Positions 1 through 10,434 of a DNA stretch of 64,000 bases are shown in pieces. This DNA is from Ephydatia muelleri (taxonomy: Eukaryota > Porifera > Demospongiae > Spongillida > Spongillidae), in contig JABACO010000008.1 in NCBI GenBank assembly GCA_013339895.1, positions 10,148,846 to 10,212,845 on the forward strand. Reading direction: 5' to 3'. Below the pieces are notes generated by a model, which was given only the letters and a program-made list of their open reading frames with translations, did not search any database and had not been told where the DNA came from. Position 1 is the first letter of the stretch. Each line of letters begins with the position of its first letter. Both the position numbers and the translations under genes were made by a program.

Positions 1-341
1 CTACTGAGGATGCCTTAATTAAAGTTATCGTCATGTGGTTAATGATGCTTGCGTGCACATATTTTTGTGGTTGCCTTTTATCCATGAAAGTTTTGACTAA
101 CAAATGTTTACTCCAAGAAAAGAAGTTGAAAGAAATGAGCTGTAGCATGTAGAAACATAAAATGACAAAGCAATCAGACAGACATATTGGTTCGAACTGA
201 GAATAGATAGTACCCAGTTGAATTGTCTCTCTGGATGCCCATTGAAGGATGATGTTGAGTAAATAACGATGAAGACTTCAAGCGTAGGGTGAACATAAAT
301 TTAGAACATGTCATTTTTTTTTGTGGTACATGTACTGACAG

Positions 342-3300
342 GCTATTACAGAAACCACATTCATTGAAGTGTACGCTAATCTCTGCCGAGTTATGGCTCC
401 ATTGGCTGTTGAAACTGTACATGCAGAAGGGAAACCTCAGACCATCACTTTCAAACGCCTTTTGCTGAGCAGGTGTCAGCAGGAGTTTGAGAAGGACATG
501 CAGGAGGATGAGGAGAGGAAGACCATGCAGAAGGGAGTAGAGACAGCAGAGACAGTGAGTCATGTGACCATCACATGGGGTATTGGGGTGACCTTGTCTC
601 TCTCAGGAGGAGATAAGGAAACAGCGACAGATGGAACTGGAAGCAGCTGAGATGGCATCTAGACATCAGTCGCTAGGCAACATCAGGTTCATTGGAGAGC
701 TGTATAAGTTAAAGGTACTGAATGTGTGAAGAGGCGGAGCTTTGGCCTTGAGCGTAGTTGTTGTTTCCATAGATACTGAGTGAATCAATCATACATGATT
801 GTATGAGAAAATCACTGGCGTCTACATCTGATGAAAAATCACTGGAGCGTTTTGCAAAGCTCATGACAGTAACAGGCAAAGAACTGGACAAGGAAGAGGC
901 TAAGGTATGATGTGTCTGTGTAACATATGCAAGCAATGACATCACAGATAAGATAGAGACGTTTTGTTTACTATTGTAATGACACTGCATGCCATCCAAT
1001 TATCCAAGCAATGGTGGTCATTACATTCACTGTGTTGGGGATTCTTAATGTGTACTTTTTGTGTTGTATTTATAGAGTGAGTCTTTAGCCTTAGTGATAG
1101 GCGATTAGCCTAATGCCTAGGGTCACTGGCTCCCACAGTAAATCAGAGAATATCAACATTAGTAATGCATATAGAACTTTGATTCTCATTTGCCAAAAAT
1201 TATGTTTACCTAATCAATTAATTCACATGGAAAGGTTTGAAATAACAAGTAAGTAGAGAGAGACTCTAGATTTTAGTATAGATATGTTCCAAGATCCAGG
1301 TTAAGCACAGACTAGTACGCTGGCTGAGTTAAAGAACCAGTTGATGCAATCAAGCGCCTGCCTGACAGATGAACCAGAAATCCAGTCAATTGTGAGCATG
1401 GTGTTTTACAAGTGTGTGTAAAGCTAAAGAGCTCTGTCTTTATATGCTGTACACTATCTTATAAATACACTTGTTCTGTCATTTCTGTGTTTCGTAGTGT
1501 ATTTGCCGTGTGTTTTCTAACGTTTTAAGTTGTCCCACTAACTTAAAAATTCTTTTGAAAGCACAATACACATATCAAAGTGTCCCATGGTTTGGCTGGA
1601 AGGCTGTGTGCATGTGTAAGTGATTCAAAACAATTGGTATCGATGCAGTCGTATGAATGTGTTTTATAGAGAAATAATCCCCTTTTACAGCTAGAGATGG
1701 ACACCTATTTTAGCATAGTGAATGACATCATCAAGAATAAAACAGTCTCCAAACGAGTTCAGTTTCTACTTCAAGATGTGGTGGACCTCAGGGACAACCA
1801 GTGGGTACCACGGCAATGGCAAGACACCAAAGTGAAGACCATTGATCAGATCCATCGTGAGGCAGAGTATGAGGAACAGATGACCAAACAGCTGTCATCC
1901 CAGTATATTGAAGGAGATGGTGGAGATGGAAGAAAGGTAGGGGTGAGGGGTTAGGGAATGGTTTTAATACCACCATCCATAATCTTCTCAGGGAAGCATA
2001 CGAGGAGAGAGAAATAGACCTCGAAAGATCATTCCTCAAAAGCCTCGTTCTGCACCTGAGGTGAGTTTGGAATTTATACTGTGTGTGTGTGTGTGCATGC
2101 GTGCGTGCGTGCGTGCGTGTGTGCGTGTGTGCGTGCGTGCGTGAAGTTGCAGACTCATAGTGTCTTCTCTGCTATAGGCGGTCAAGGCTGTGCAGCCATG
2201 GCAAAGGCAAGGTTTAATCAAGGAACAGAAGGAGACCCAGGACATTTTCTACAAATTCCAGAGTATTCTGAACAAGTTGACACTTCAGAAGTTAACCGAA
2301 CTAGCAGAAGCAGCACGCCAACTGAAGATCAACACAGAGGAGAGGCTGAGAGGGGTGGTTGACATGATCTTCACAAGAGTAAGCTAAACACTACACAGGT
2401 AATCACAGTGACCTTGTGGACTTTCTGACAGGCCACTACAGAAACCGTGTACAGTGAAGTATACGCCAATCTCTGTTGTGTTCTAGCTCCATTGTCTGTT
2501 AGTACTGTAAATGCAAAAGGAAAACCTGAAACCATCACTTTCAGACGTCTTTTGCTGAGCAGGTGTCAGCAGGAGTTTGAGAAGGACAAGCAGGAGGATG
2601 AGGAGAGGAAGACCATGCAGAAGGGAGTGGAGACAGCAGAGACAGTGAGTCATGTGACCATCACATGGGGTATTGGGGTGACCTTGTCTCTCTCAGGAGG
2701 AGATAAGGAAACAGCGACAGATGGAACTGGAAGCGGCTGAGATGGCATCTAGATATCGGTCGCTAGGCAACATCAGATTCTATGGAGAGCTATATAAGTT
2801 AAAAGCAATAGAGGTGTGAAGAGGTGTGGCTTTGGATCTGAGGGTAATTGTTGTTTCATTATTAGATACTGACTGATTGCACCATACATGATTGTATGAT
2901 AAAGTCACTGGCATCATCTGATGAAAAATCACTGGAGTGTTTTGCAAAGCTCATGACAGTAACAGGCGAAGAACTGGACAAGGAAGAGGCTAAGGTATGG
3001 TGTGTCAATGTGACATCACAGACGAACTAAGGAAAGTTTACCATTCTAATGAACGGGCCAATTAACTGTGTGCCATTGTTAATAATTCAGTGTGATGGTA
3101 ACCCTTTGGTTCAATTGTTTGGTATATAGGATGTTGTCTTTAGTACCAGTGTTGAGCCGGTGTGCCTGCTTTAACTAGAGTTAATGGCGATGGAGTGAAA
3201 GGCGAACGCAATGTAGCTGACACTGACAGAATATGCATAATTGCTGTCATTGCTAAAAGGTGCTAGAAGGTTTTAACAAGGGTCATTCTGCATGTATCAA

Positions 3301-5056
3301 GATGGCCTATTCATCCCAAAAGTAGTATGAGCAATGGGAGAATAGGCCAATCAACACTTCAGCATTACTGCATGAGTGGCTAATAAGAGGGAATAGTTTA
3401 CTGAACTTAATTGTACACATGTAGGTTAGTGGTCAAAATCAAATTGGTTTATTTCCTCACTCACTTGGCTTTACTATGCAAATCTGTTGTAATACACGTT
3501 CCACATGTTTTTCTCTCCCCCAAACTGTGAATATCATGTGAAATAATATTATGAATGCGTGTCATTAATATTAGCTGACAAAACGTAATTCGACAGGAGG
3601 GTTACATCACTATTAGTGGATTTCAGGCATGCCCTCCCTTTTATGATAGCAAAAAATGGACACCTATTTTAGCACAGTGAATGACATTATCAAGAAAGGA
3701 ACAATCTCCAAACGAGTTCAGTTTGCACTTCAAGATGTGGTGGACCTCAGAGACAACAAGTGGGTGCCATGGCAACGGCAAGGCACCAAAGTGAAGACCA
3801 TTGATCAGATCCATCGTGAGGCAGAGGATGAGGAACAGATGACCAAACAGCTGGCATCCCAGTACATTGGAGGAGATGGTGGAGGTAGAAAAAAGGTAGG
3901 TGTGAGGGGTGTGATAGTGACCAGTGTGAATATGGATGTGGAGGTGTTGGTTAGGATCATTATGAGTGTATGTGTGTTAAGCAATGATAATGATGTAATT
4001 GGTGTTTTATTCATTCCCTTGCATGTGCACATGCCTCTAGCAACTTGGACTCTTACATGCAACAAAGGTTGCCACTCTACACTCACCACATTCAGTCTCT
4101 CTTGAAGATCTTACTGCAAGGCTGGGATTTGCAAATGTTTCCAACAATGAGATATTGAACTGGATTGAGAGAGTATGAGTGCAGGGGTTCCCTCTTCCTT
4201 CTCCTCCCCAGCCTCTCTGATCTAATGACATCTTTCCACTCAACCTACCCTCATCTCCCCTCTCACCCTCCTTCATCTTCCCCCTCACCTAATCTTCATT
4301 TCCCTCTTCACAGAGCTGCACACCAGAGGAGTGTAGGTCACCCACCTTCATCACAACCCTCACCACTGCTATGGTACAGGGTGCAGTGACAGGTGAGGAC
4401 TCACCAGCATGGCCTGACAACCCTGTATGATGCTACCACAATATGTGCTTGTGTTGCAGGTAAAGGTTCCAGTGCTCATTTAGCTAGAGATTTGTTTGAG
4501 ACAAGGCTGGAAATTCTGACAAAATATGTCAACTCAGATGAAAAATTAGAGTTGGAGGTTCTGTTGGCCCTGGAAATGGCAGTGGCCAAACTGGACCATC
4601 CTCCCAGTGAGCCTCTAAGGGTTATCATGATGCATGATTAAGGGGAGTGAGCCGTTATGCTACTCAGCTGTGCGATTGCTTGTGGCTTGGTGCTTATGTG
4701 ATGAAGTGATTGTGTGGTATGGGAGGGTGCTTGTTGTTGCGGGAGGCACTTTTGTAATTGAGTATGTGCTAGCCTGGGTATGGGAGGGTGCTGGCGTGGA
4801 GTGCAATTGTTATCTGGGCTACAATGGTTAACTTGTACGATGTCTGTATTCAGAGGTCCTGTGTCAGATGTTCAATGCAGTGTACGATTGTGAGGTGGTC
4901 GGAGAGAACTCTTGCTACACGTGGAGGGACCGTGCACAGGAGGGGGTGGAGGGGAAGGGCACAGCTGTCATGTCCGTAAAGGCCTTCTTCGATTGGTTGG
5001 AGAGCGCCGAAAGGGAATCTGACTCTGAAAGTATCTCTGAAGAGAAGCATGCATAA
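342..5056 (+). CDS. eIF4G-like gene 1: tandem MIF4G-MIF4G-W2, 5' end outside window
   Basis: eIF4G is the cytoplasmic scaffold of the eIF4F cap-binding complex; MIF4G binds eIF4A and W2 is the C-terminal HEAT domain. Exons that I can join with GT-AG borders: 342-554, 607-714, 773-904, 1691-1936, 1992-2060, 2178-2378, 2432-2644, 2697-2813, 2866-2994, 3650-3895, 4041-4172, 4314-4392, 4460-4620, 4856-5056. All join without frameshift and give 748 codons plus stop. First MIF4G: exons 1-4 (its N-terminal exon lies upstream). Exon 5 encodes a basic linker with RPRKIIPQKP, the region that precedes MIF4G in eIF4G. Second MIF4G starts with [11 protein letters not shown] and [12 protein letters not shown] and ends with [17 protein letters not shown]2 ends with [15 protein letters not shown] and [10 protein letters not shown]. 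No MA3 is present: only 145 bp separate MIF4G from W2. This is likely a partial tandem duplication plus MA3 deletion; transcription is unproven. Confidence 0.82.
1311..1391 (+). other. Possible extra 27-codon exon inside gene 1 MIF4G
   Basis: An open in-phase 81-nt stretch follows a cacag acceptor and precedes gtgagc. It would insert TLAELKNQLMQSSACLTDE between the exon ending DKEEAK and the exon starting LEMDTYF. Other copies lack it, and typical eIF4G goes straight from one exon to the next, so it may be chance or an alternative exon. Confidence 0.25.
2078..2145 (+). repeat. TG/GCGTG microsatellite in gene 1 intron
   Basis: Run of TG dinucleotides followed by repeated GCGTG in the short intron between the linker exon and the second MIF4G. 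Confidence 0.9.
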
Positions 5057-5383
5057 TTGTCTGATATAAACTTTCTGTATGTCCAATACCATACTGATTT
5101 TGGGTGCCCTATGGTAGATGTGAAATGCTAAAACACTTCTTAACATTCATATGTGCTCATGTTGATAGACTTGAGGTGATCTTTTGGAGGAGGGGCCCAT
5201 GGGAATCTATGCAAATCATATCTAGATTTGCTTTCACAAATGTGCTCAGTTATTAATAAATGTACACATGAATATACAAGAAGAATAGAAATACAAAACT
5301 GCACATACACAAACTACGTAGTCGTAGATGATTTCAAAATATAAAACATACTACAAAAGAAACACGAGAAACCGTGCTGAAAT

Positions 5384-5605
5384 TTATTCTGGCAGGTATG
5401 GAAGCCCAGCTCCATCTTTAATCTCCATCCTTGTCCATTTCACTCTACAGCCACGAATGCACAGATTCGTAGCTCGAAGGACAGCAAAAAGCATCCTTGC
5501 GCGCAAATACCCCAGCACTTCACTTTGAGACTTGTGCCAAATTGCAGCTATCTTGTCAGTTAAATGACACATAAATGTCTTTGCCAGTGCCCCATCAGCT
5601 GTCAC
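5384..5605 (-). pseudogene. C-terminal fragment of a mobile-element protein (RARxxFA..RA..LC.RG.RVKW cassette)
   Basis: The reverse strand encodes about 73 residues including GYLRARMLFAVLRATNLCIR and RGCRVKW then DGAGLP. The same pattern occurs at 46898-47134 (GYIRARLSFAIIRAASLCLR, RGSRVKW, EDGAAL), so this is a detached C-terminus of the same kind of element. I do not know the function of this cassette; related sequences end invertebrate transposable-element proteins. No upstream coding part is visible here. Confidence 0.5.
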
Positions 5606-5969
5606 AACAAATGGCGTAAAGGATGCATTATTGATTATTTCAGTTATTTATAATTGACCCTAAAATACGTGAGAATGCTATGGAAATCGTACGTACGCAG
5701 AAAGAAGTTCTTATGCGTCTAAAGTAAACCATTACCGTTGCAGCTAAGCATGCAACTTGTACAAAAAAGGAAGATACATTAATCCCACCACCAGTATACA
5801 TGTACTATAATGCATGACGTACACATATTAGAATGGGTCAGAAGCATGTTCACCTTAAAGCTAAGCACAACAGCACCGCAATGGTAGTAACTACATCACT
5901 CCTTTCACACTGCAGAATTGCCTCTAAAATTTCTGATAGCTGCAGGTGGACAGGGAAGTAGGAAAACGA

Positions 5970-6087
5970 TAGTCTCGTACCCAGACCCAAATGTACGTAA
6001 CGATGCTCATCGCTTACAGTATGACATCACGTACGTGATGTCATACTGTATCATCGTTACGTACATATGGGTCTGGGTACGAGACTA
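5970..6087. mobile_element. Fold-back MITE copy 1 (TAGTCTCGTACCCAGACCC ends)
   Basis: An almost completely palindromic 118-bp element starts TAGTCTCGTACCCAGACCC and ends with its reverse complement. It is flanked by the 9-bp direct repeat GGAAAACGA (5961-5969 and 6088-6096), which suggests a Mutator-like non-autonomous element; the superfamily is inferred from duplication length. Confidence 0.85.
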
Positions 6088-6649
6088 GGAAAACGAAAAG
6101 CCATGCATGTTCCATTTTGAAGGACCAAAACCATGACCGTCTTTCTAGGACTCGTAAAGTAGTCTGTTGTCCCTTCAGGTTTTCGTGGCATCTTTGCAGT
6201 CATTGTATATGCAGATAGAAAGTGTGGTGATGTATGGATTCTTTAATTGACGTTCTCTCACCTTCCTTTGTTCATCCTCATATATTAGCGCATGGTTGCA
6301 CGAAGCTGGTATTAGTCAAAAGCTTTTCACTGTCCCTTGTTCATGCAAAAAGAACATAAAAGGAACGGCGGGAAGAGCCACAAAACTGCATGAACACCAA
6401 CCTCATTAGGAGAACTCGCTTTGACCCCGACTATGAAGTCATTAAAAACACGCGACTTGTTTCTAACGAGACTCCCGCGGACGATCGGATCGTTTAGCTT
6501 GTTGTTTAAATCGAACGAGAAGACAAAAATGAGCAGTTTCGTTGTTGCTTTACGTGGTAAAATTGGGCTCAGGATCATCGCTTTCAGACATTACATTAAT
6601 TTCCCTTGGCGAACGACAAAATATGTGCCTGCGGAGTGCCCTTCAACTT

Positions 6650-6765
6650 TAGTCTCGTACCCAGACCCACCATGACGTAAGTGTTTATCGCTTACAGTAT
6701 AAACACTACGTGTCGTAGTGTAAGCGATAAACACTTACGTCATGGTGGGTCTGGGTACGAGACTA
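6650..6765. mobile_element. Fold-back MITE copy 2
   Basis: Same termini as copy 1, with inner arms carrying CGTAAGTGTTTATCGCTTAC. Flanked by 9-bp repeat CTTCAACTT (6641-6649 and 6766-6774), which independently supports a 9-bp target duplication. Confidence 0.88.
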
Positions 6766-7138
6766 CTTCAACTTAGACACACGGGGTAGAATCATTTGAT
6801 CAGTACTGATTTTATAGTGTTCAATCACACAAGACTACTTCGAGTTGTTAAAGGTAGCCTAGTTACAGCCCTTGTCTGTGGACAGCTGCACATCGAATGT
6901 CTGATTGGCAATCCCCGTTGCAACAAGAACAAGTCAGTTTGGTATGCGACAAGCTAAGGCCGGGCCACGCCCAACTTCCGACCCCTGCCCCTGGCAGTAG
7001 TTTCTTAACTAGACCCCACAGCTGCGGTGTGGTTACCCGCAGCTGTGATGTAACAGACAAACACGTACGATAATCTAAGCACTATTTTTCCCCCAAAGAC
7101 CGCCATGACACGGCAGAAATGCGTTTTACTCTCACAAC

Positions 7139-7146
7139 TGACGTCA
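7139..7146 (+). promoter_or_regulatory. CRE/ATF-like palindrome TGACGTCA upstream of exon 1 (block A)
   Basis: TGACGTCA lies about 60 bp upstream of the ATG of the eIF4G-type first exon. The same palindrome is at 50378-50385 in front of gene 4, and TGACGTCG at 26929-26936 in front of gene 3. Its placement in three copies, next to the shared CAGCCGTTTCT, suggests a core promoter element. Confidence 0.5.
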
Positions 7147-7463
7147 CCCCTTCTTATCCAGCACAGCCGTTTCTAGCTTGATTATTATCATCGAGAGCTG
7201 CTCAAGATGGCTACCGCTGGCAGCACTAACAATGGTCGCGCACAACAGCATGCAGAGCGGTGGTTCCAGATTGCCTCCCGTCCAGGAGTAAGTGGCGCTT
7301 TACTAGTATGTGAGCTTCGTAATTAACGTTTGCAGACAACATATGCAGCAGCCTGTGATGCAGGTTGGTTGGTGGCTTTCTTTTCGGATTTAAATATATT
7401 GTACACGTATGTAGTCTCGCTCGTGGTGTGCATGGTGCAGATTCAGGATTTTGGGGGAGGTTG

Positions 7464-7570
7464 TCTCGTGCCCAGACCGAATGCATCGCAGCTGCGGGTG
7501 GGTTACCGCTACGCGTAGCGGTGATGTAATCCACCCGCACTGCGATGCATTGGGTCTGGGCACGAGACTA
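7464..7570. mobile_element. Fold-back MITE copy 3 (variant GTCTCGTGCCCAGACC), absent from block B
   Basis: Palindromic element GTCTCGTGCCCAGACC...GGGTCTGGGCACGAGAC with inner arms GCAGCTGCGGGTGG. In block B the equivalent position near 50700-50740 (TTTTGGGGGAGGAGAAACGG) is uninterrupted, so this copy arrived after the duplication or was lost from B. Confidence 0.75.
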
Positions 7571-8227
7571 GAGGAGAAGGGGGGGGGGGGGAATGGGGGG
7601 ATATGGTCACAAAAATATGGGAGGGGGGGGGATGGGGGGGGATGGGGGGATATGGTCACAAAAATATGGGTGTAATAATAATAATTGTATACAGGGTGTC
7701 CCACAATCGACGAAAAATCTCTTTTTAACATCGTGTCGTGAAATTAGTGATTGTTTCCATAAGTTTATGATAAAAATACATCTCCAGATAGCTAATCTCA
7801 AGCTGAGCAGTTATTAGCTATTCCTAAGTTTGAAACTGCAACCAGTAATTAGCTATACTTATCCTGTTTGCTTACAAGTTTTGTAGTGCACTTTTTTCCG
7901 AAGCCCATTTATTCCAGAAGACTTCATTCTGCATAAGCCCAGGCAGTCAAGTTTGTATTTGGCTTCTCTTTGTGGCAATATAACTTGCAGCTGTTCTGTG
8001 AACAGTTAGATCTGTCCCCATCATTGTGCAAGCTTAAATATACTTGTACTAATGTATTGTTAATACCTGTGCCTTCGTGTGTCACTTGTGTGCTACGAAA
8101 AGCACAGAAAGCCAGTTTGTAACAAGTGCGATGGAGGTTCTTATTGCACCAATTGATGTAAGAGCCACCACTCTCCCTCGACAGGTAAAGGCACTCGTGT
8201 CATGCAAGTGCATGTATATTTGCAATA

Positions 8228-8795
8228 GGATGTGTGTCTAGGAGAGAGGGGTGTGTCTAGGAGAGAGAGAGGTGTCTAGGAGAGAGAGGTGTGTCTAGGA
8301 GAGAGAGGTGTCTAGGAGAGAGGGGTGTGTCTAGGAGAGAGAGGTGTCTAGGAGAGAGGGGTGTGTCTAGGAGAGAGAGGTGTCTAGGAGAGAGGGGTGT
8401 GTCTAGGAGAGAGAGGTGTCTAGGAGAGGGGTGTGTCTAGGAGAGAGAGGTGTCTAGGAGAGAGGGATGTGTCTAGGAGAGGAGAAGGTGTCTAGAGAGA
8501 GGGGTGTGTCTAGGAGAGAGGAGGTGTGTCTAGGAGAGAGGAGGGGTGTCTAGGAGAGAGGGGTGTGTCTAGGAGAGAGGGAGTGTGTCTAGGAGAGAGG
8601 GGTGTGTCTAGGAGAGAGGGGCGTGTCTAGGAGAGAGGGGTGGTGTCTAGGAGAGAGGGGTGTGTCTAGGAGAGAGGGGTGTGGTCTAGGAGAGTGGGGT
8701 GTGGCTAGGAGTGAGGGGTGTCTAGGAGAGAGGGGTGTGGTCTAGGAGAGAGGGGATGTGTTTAGGGGAGGGTGTGTCTAAGAGAAAGGAGGTGT
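8228..8795 (+). repeat. Minisatellite, unit about GTGTCTAGGAGAGAGGG
   Basis: About 30 imperfect 15-20-bp units. Related arrays occur at 52190-52570 and 55380-55785; all sit upstream of the same segment starting GTCAGGA(T/C)(A/G)TTTCAATC. Confidence 0.95.
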
Positions 8796-9000
8796 CAGGA
8801 TATTTCAATCCCTGCTTGTATGTCCATCATTACTTCAACACCACAGGACTAATAGAATGCATTCGATTAGAGTCTCTGATCATTTTGAAACTTGCTAAGA
8901 ACTTATAGCTATGGTGACAGGAAATAGATAAGCTGTTAATTTCCACCCATATAAACTAATGCCACCTTCTTCGCACCTTCCTACTCCCCTCCTCTTTTAA

Positions 9001-9930
9001 TTAATCTCCTCTGTAGGCGAGGAAAGAGAGAAACTGCTCATTATTGTGGACACCCAATACCTCACAAATACAAGTGGTCCCATCAGAACAAATAGAAAAT
9101 GGCTTAGAACCTGCAGAAAGCTTGATGTCTTGTATCTTGGAAGCCTGAATCACAGGAATAATGTGTTTGAGGTGGCTTTGGTTAGGAAAGCATCTGGTGT
9201 ATTTCAGGAGAAACTCTTTGACATTCTCAATAGCATTGAATGGAAATCCACATTTCATCCAATTGTTGTCCAAATCCATTCTGAAAATTCGGTCAACATC
9301 TCTGAAACGATCACTCAAAGCAATGACAACATCACCACTTGATGGCCAGGTAAGGACCCTGTGTCCATACTTTCCAGTACTCCAGATCTGACTTTTCCAC
9401 TTTACAGGGTCTTTTGGTATGTTGCTTTACTCTTCTTGTGTTTGGCTGAACCTGTGTGATCATGAATTCTTTCCTTTTTGATGTTAACCTCCTTACAACA
9501 CGCTAAACAGAAAACATATGCCTTCACCCCTCTAGTGATTTGGTATGGCTCATTTTTAAACTCCTTTTCTGACAGCCTTTTTGTCCGGATTCATGTTCAC
9601 CAAATGCTTCTTTTTGTCTTTTGTTGACCCTTGTGGCCACTTACTCTGCAAAGCAATGTTGCCCACTGTTGATCACTTTCTCTCAAGATCTGATCAAGAG
9701 GGTTGCGCAACAAACTGGTCCAGCAATGTCAGTTTTTCCGCATTCGTTTTACCTTCCACTTGGTCAGATGTAACAGCATTAGCGATAGCACCACTTTGTT
9801 TTGGTGGAGATGTTAGTTTCGGGTTTGCTCTTTATTGTTTTTTCCATTACAAGATAAGCCTAATAAAATGGCGTAGCACCATAACTCCAAATACAAATGT
9901 TTTCACGGTCATTGTTTTGTAAGAAGTTTT
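9001..9930 (-). pseudogene. CGGBP1-like hAT transposase fragment, block A
   Basis: The reverse strand encodes a fragment with [20 protein letters not shown] and LKYTRCFP, the pattern of hAT transposases related to CGGBP1 (Cys/His zinc finger followed by the segment that leads to the first catalytic Asp). The zinc-finger part lies in other frames around 9450-9600, so the reading frame is broken. The paralogue at 52838-53690 is better preserved. The protein ends abruptly after CSDGTTCICEV where it meets eIF4G exon sequence. Confidence 0.65.
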
Positions 9931-10183
9931 GAGTGTGAATGTGCTTAGTATGCTCGTGTATAATTAGTGTGTCCCTATGCTTGGGGATGTATAGGTCATG
10001 CAGTGATGTTAACATACGTAATAAGCCGTTCACAACCCATATGATTAGAGTATCTGTATGCTGATTGATTGTCAAGAATATAGGGCACTTTTAAGAGTCG
10101 AATTAGCGATGGTAGCGAAGGAACTGTTATGTCGAACTAAATCATGTATGCTATGCGTTTGCATATATATTACAGGATCTAGC

Positions 10184-10330
10184 TGATGGTGTGGAGTGGA
10201 GGGAGCTGATAGTGTGGAGGTGGAGTGGAGGGAGCTGATGGTGTGGAGGTGGAGTGGAGGGAGCTGATGGTGTGGAGGTGGAGTGGAGGGAGCTGATGGT
10301 GTGGAGGTGGAGTGGAGGGAGCTGATGGTG
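10184..10330 (+). repeat. Minisatellite, unit GTGTGGAGGTGGAGTGGAGGGAGCTGATG class
   Basis: Five units of about 29 bp just upstream of the MIF4G exon. A longer array is at 58435-58750 in block B and single units lie at 35735-35763 and 36313-36345. Confidence 0.95.
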
Positions 10331-10434
10331 AAGTACTGGTAGTGTAGGTGTGCTGAGATGCTGTCATGAATTGTATATGTGTTGGGATATGTTGATACTG
10401 ATTCAATCATCTTGTGTTTTCTCTACCATGGAAG

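Larger units (their letters stand above)
7207..9060 (+). pseudogene. Broken 5' exons of the block A eIF4G copy
   Basis: Exon 1 (7207-7287) begins MATAGST, as in gene 4, but a 4-bp insertion after GCACAACAGC shifts the frame. Exon 2 (7336-7363, HMQQPVMQ) retains splice sites. At about 9016 the exon that should encode the VDPNT motif reads GTGGACACCCAATACC, a shifted version of GTGGACCCCAATACC, and runs straight into a CGGBP1-like hAT fragment. The exon with the eIF4E-binding motif, present in gene 4, is missing between 9.99 and 10.18 kb. Gene 2 downstream therefore probably lacks a functional normal N-terminus unless it starts elsewhere. Confidence 0.7.

Noticed and set aside
369..650. Single-exon frames reading through the 52-nt intron ([14 protein letters not shown]...)
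   Set aside because: The GT-AG borders and the in-phase next exon (EEIRKQRQ) fit eIF4G; reading through ends in a stop within about 30 codons. Retention is treated as a hypothesis in the findings, not as the main product.
8228..8795. Possible CRISPR-like array
   Set aside because: Units are contiguous tandem repeats without unique spacers, in a eukaryotic intron.
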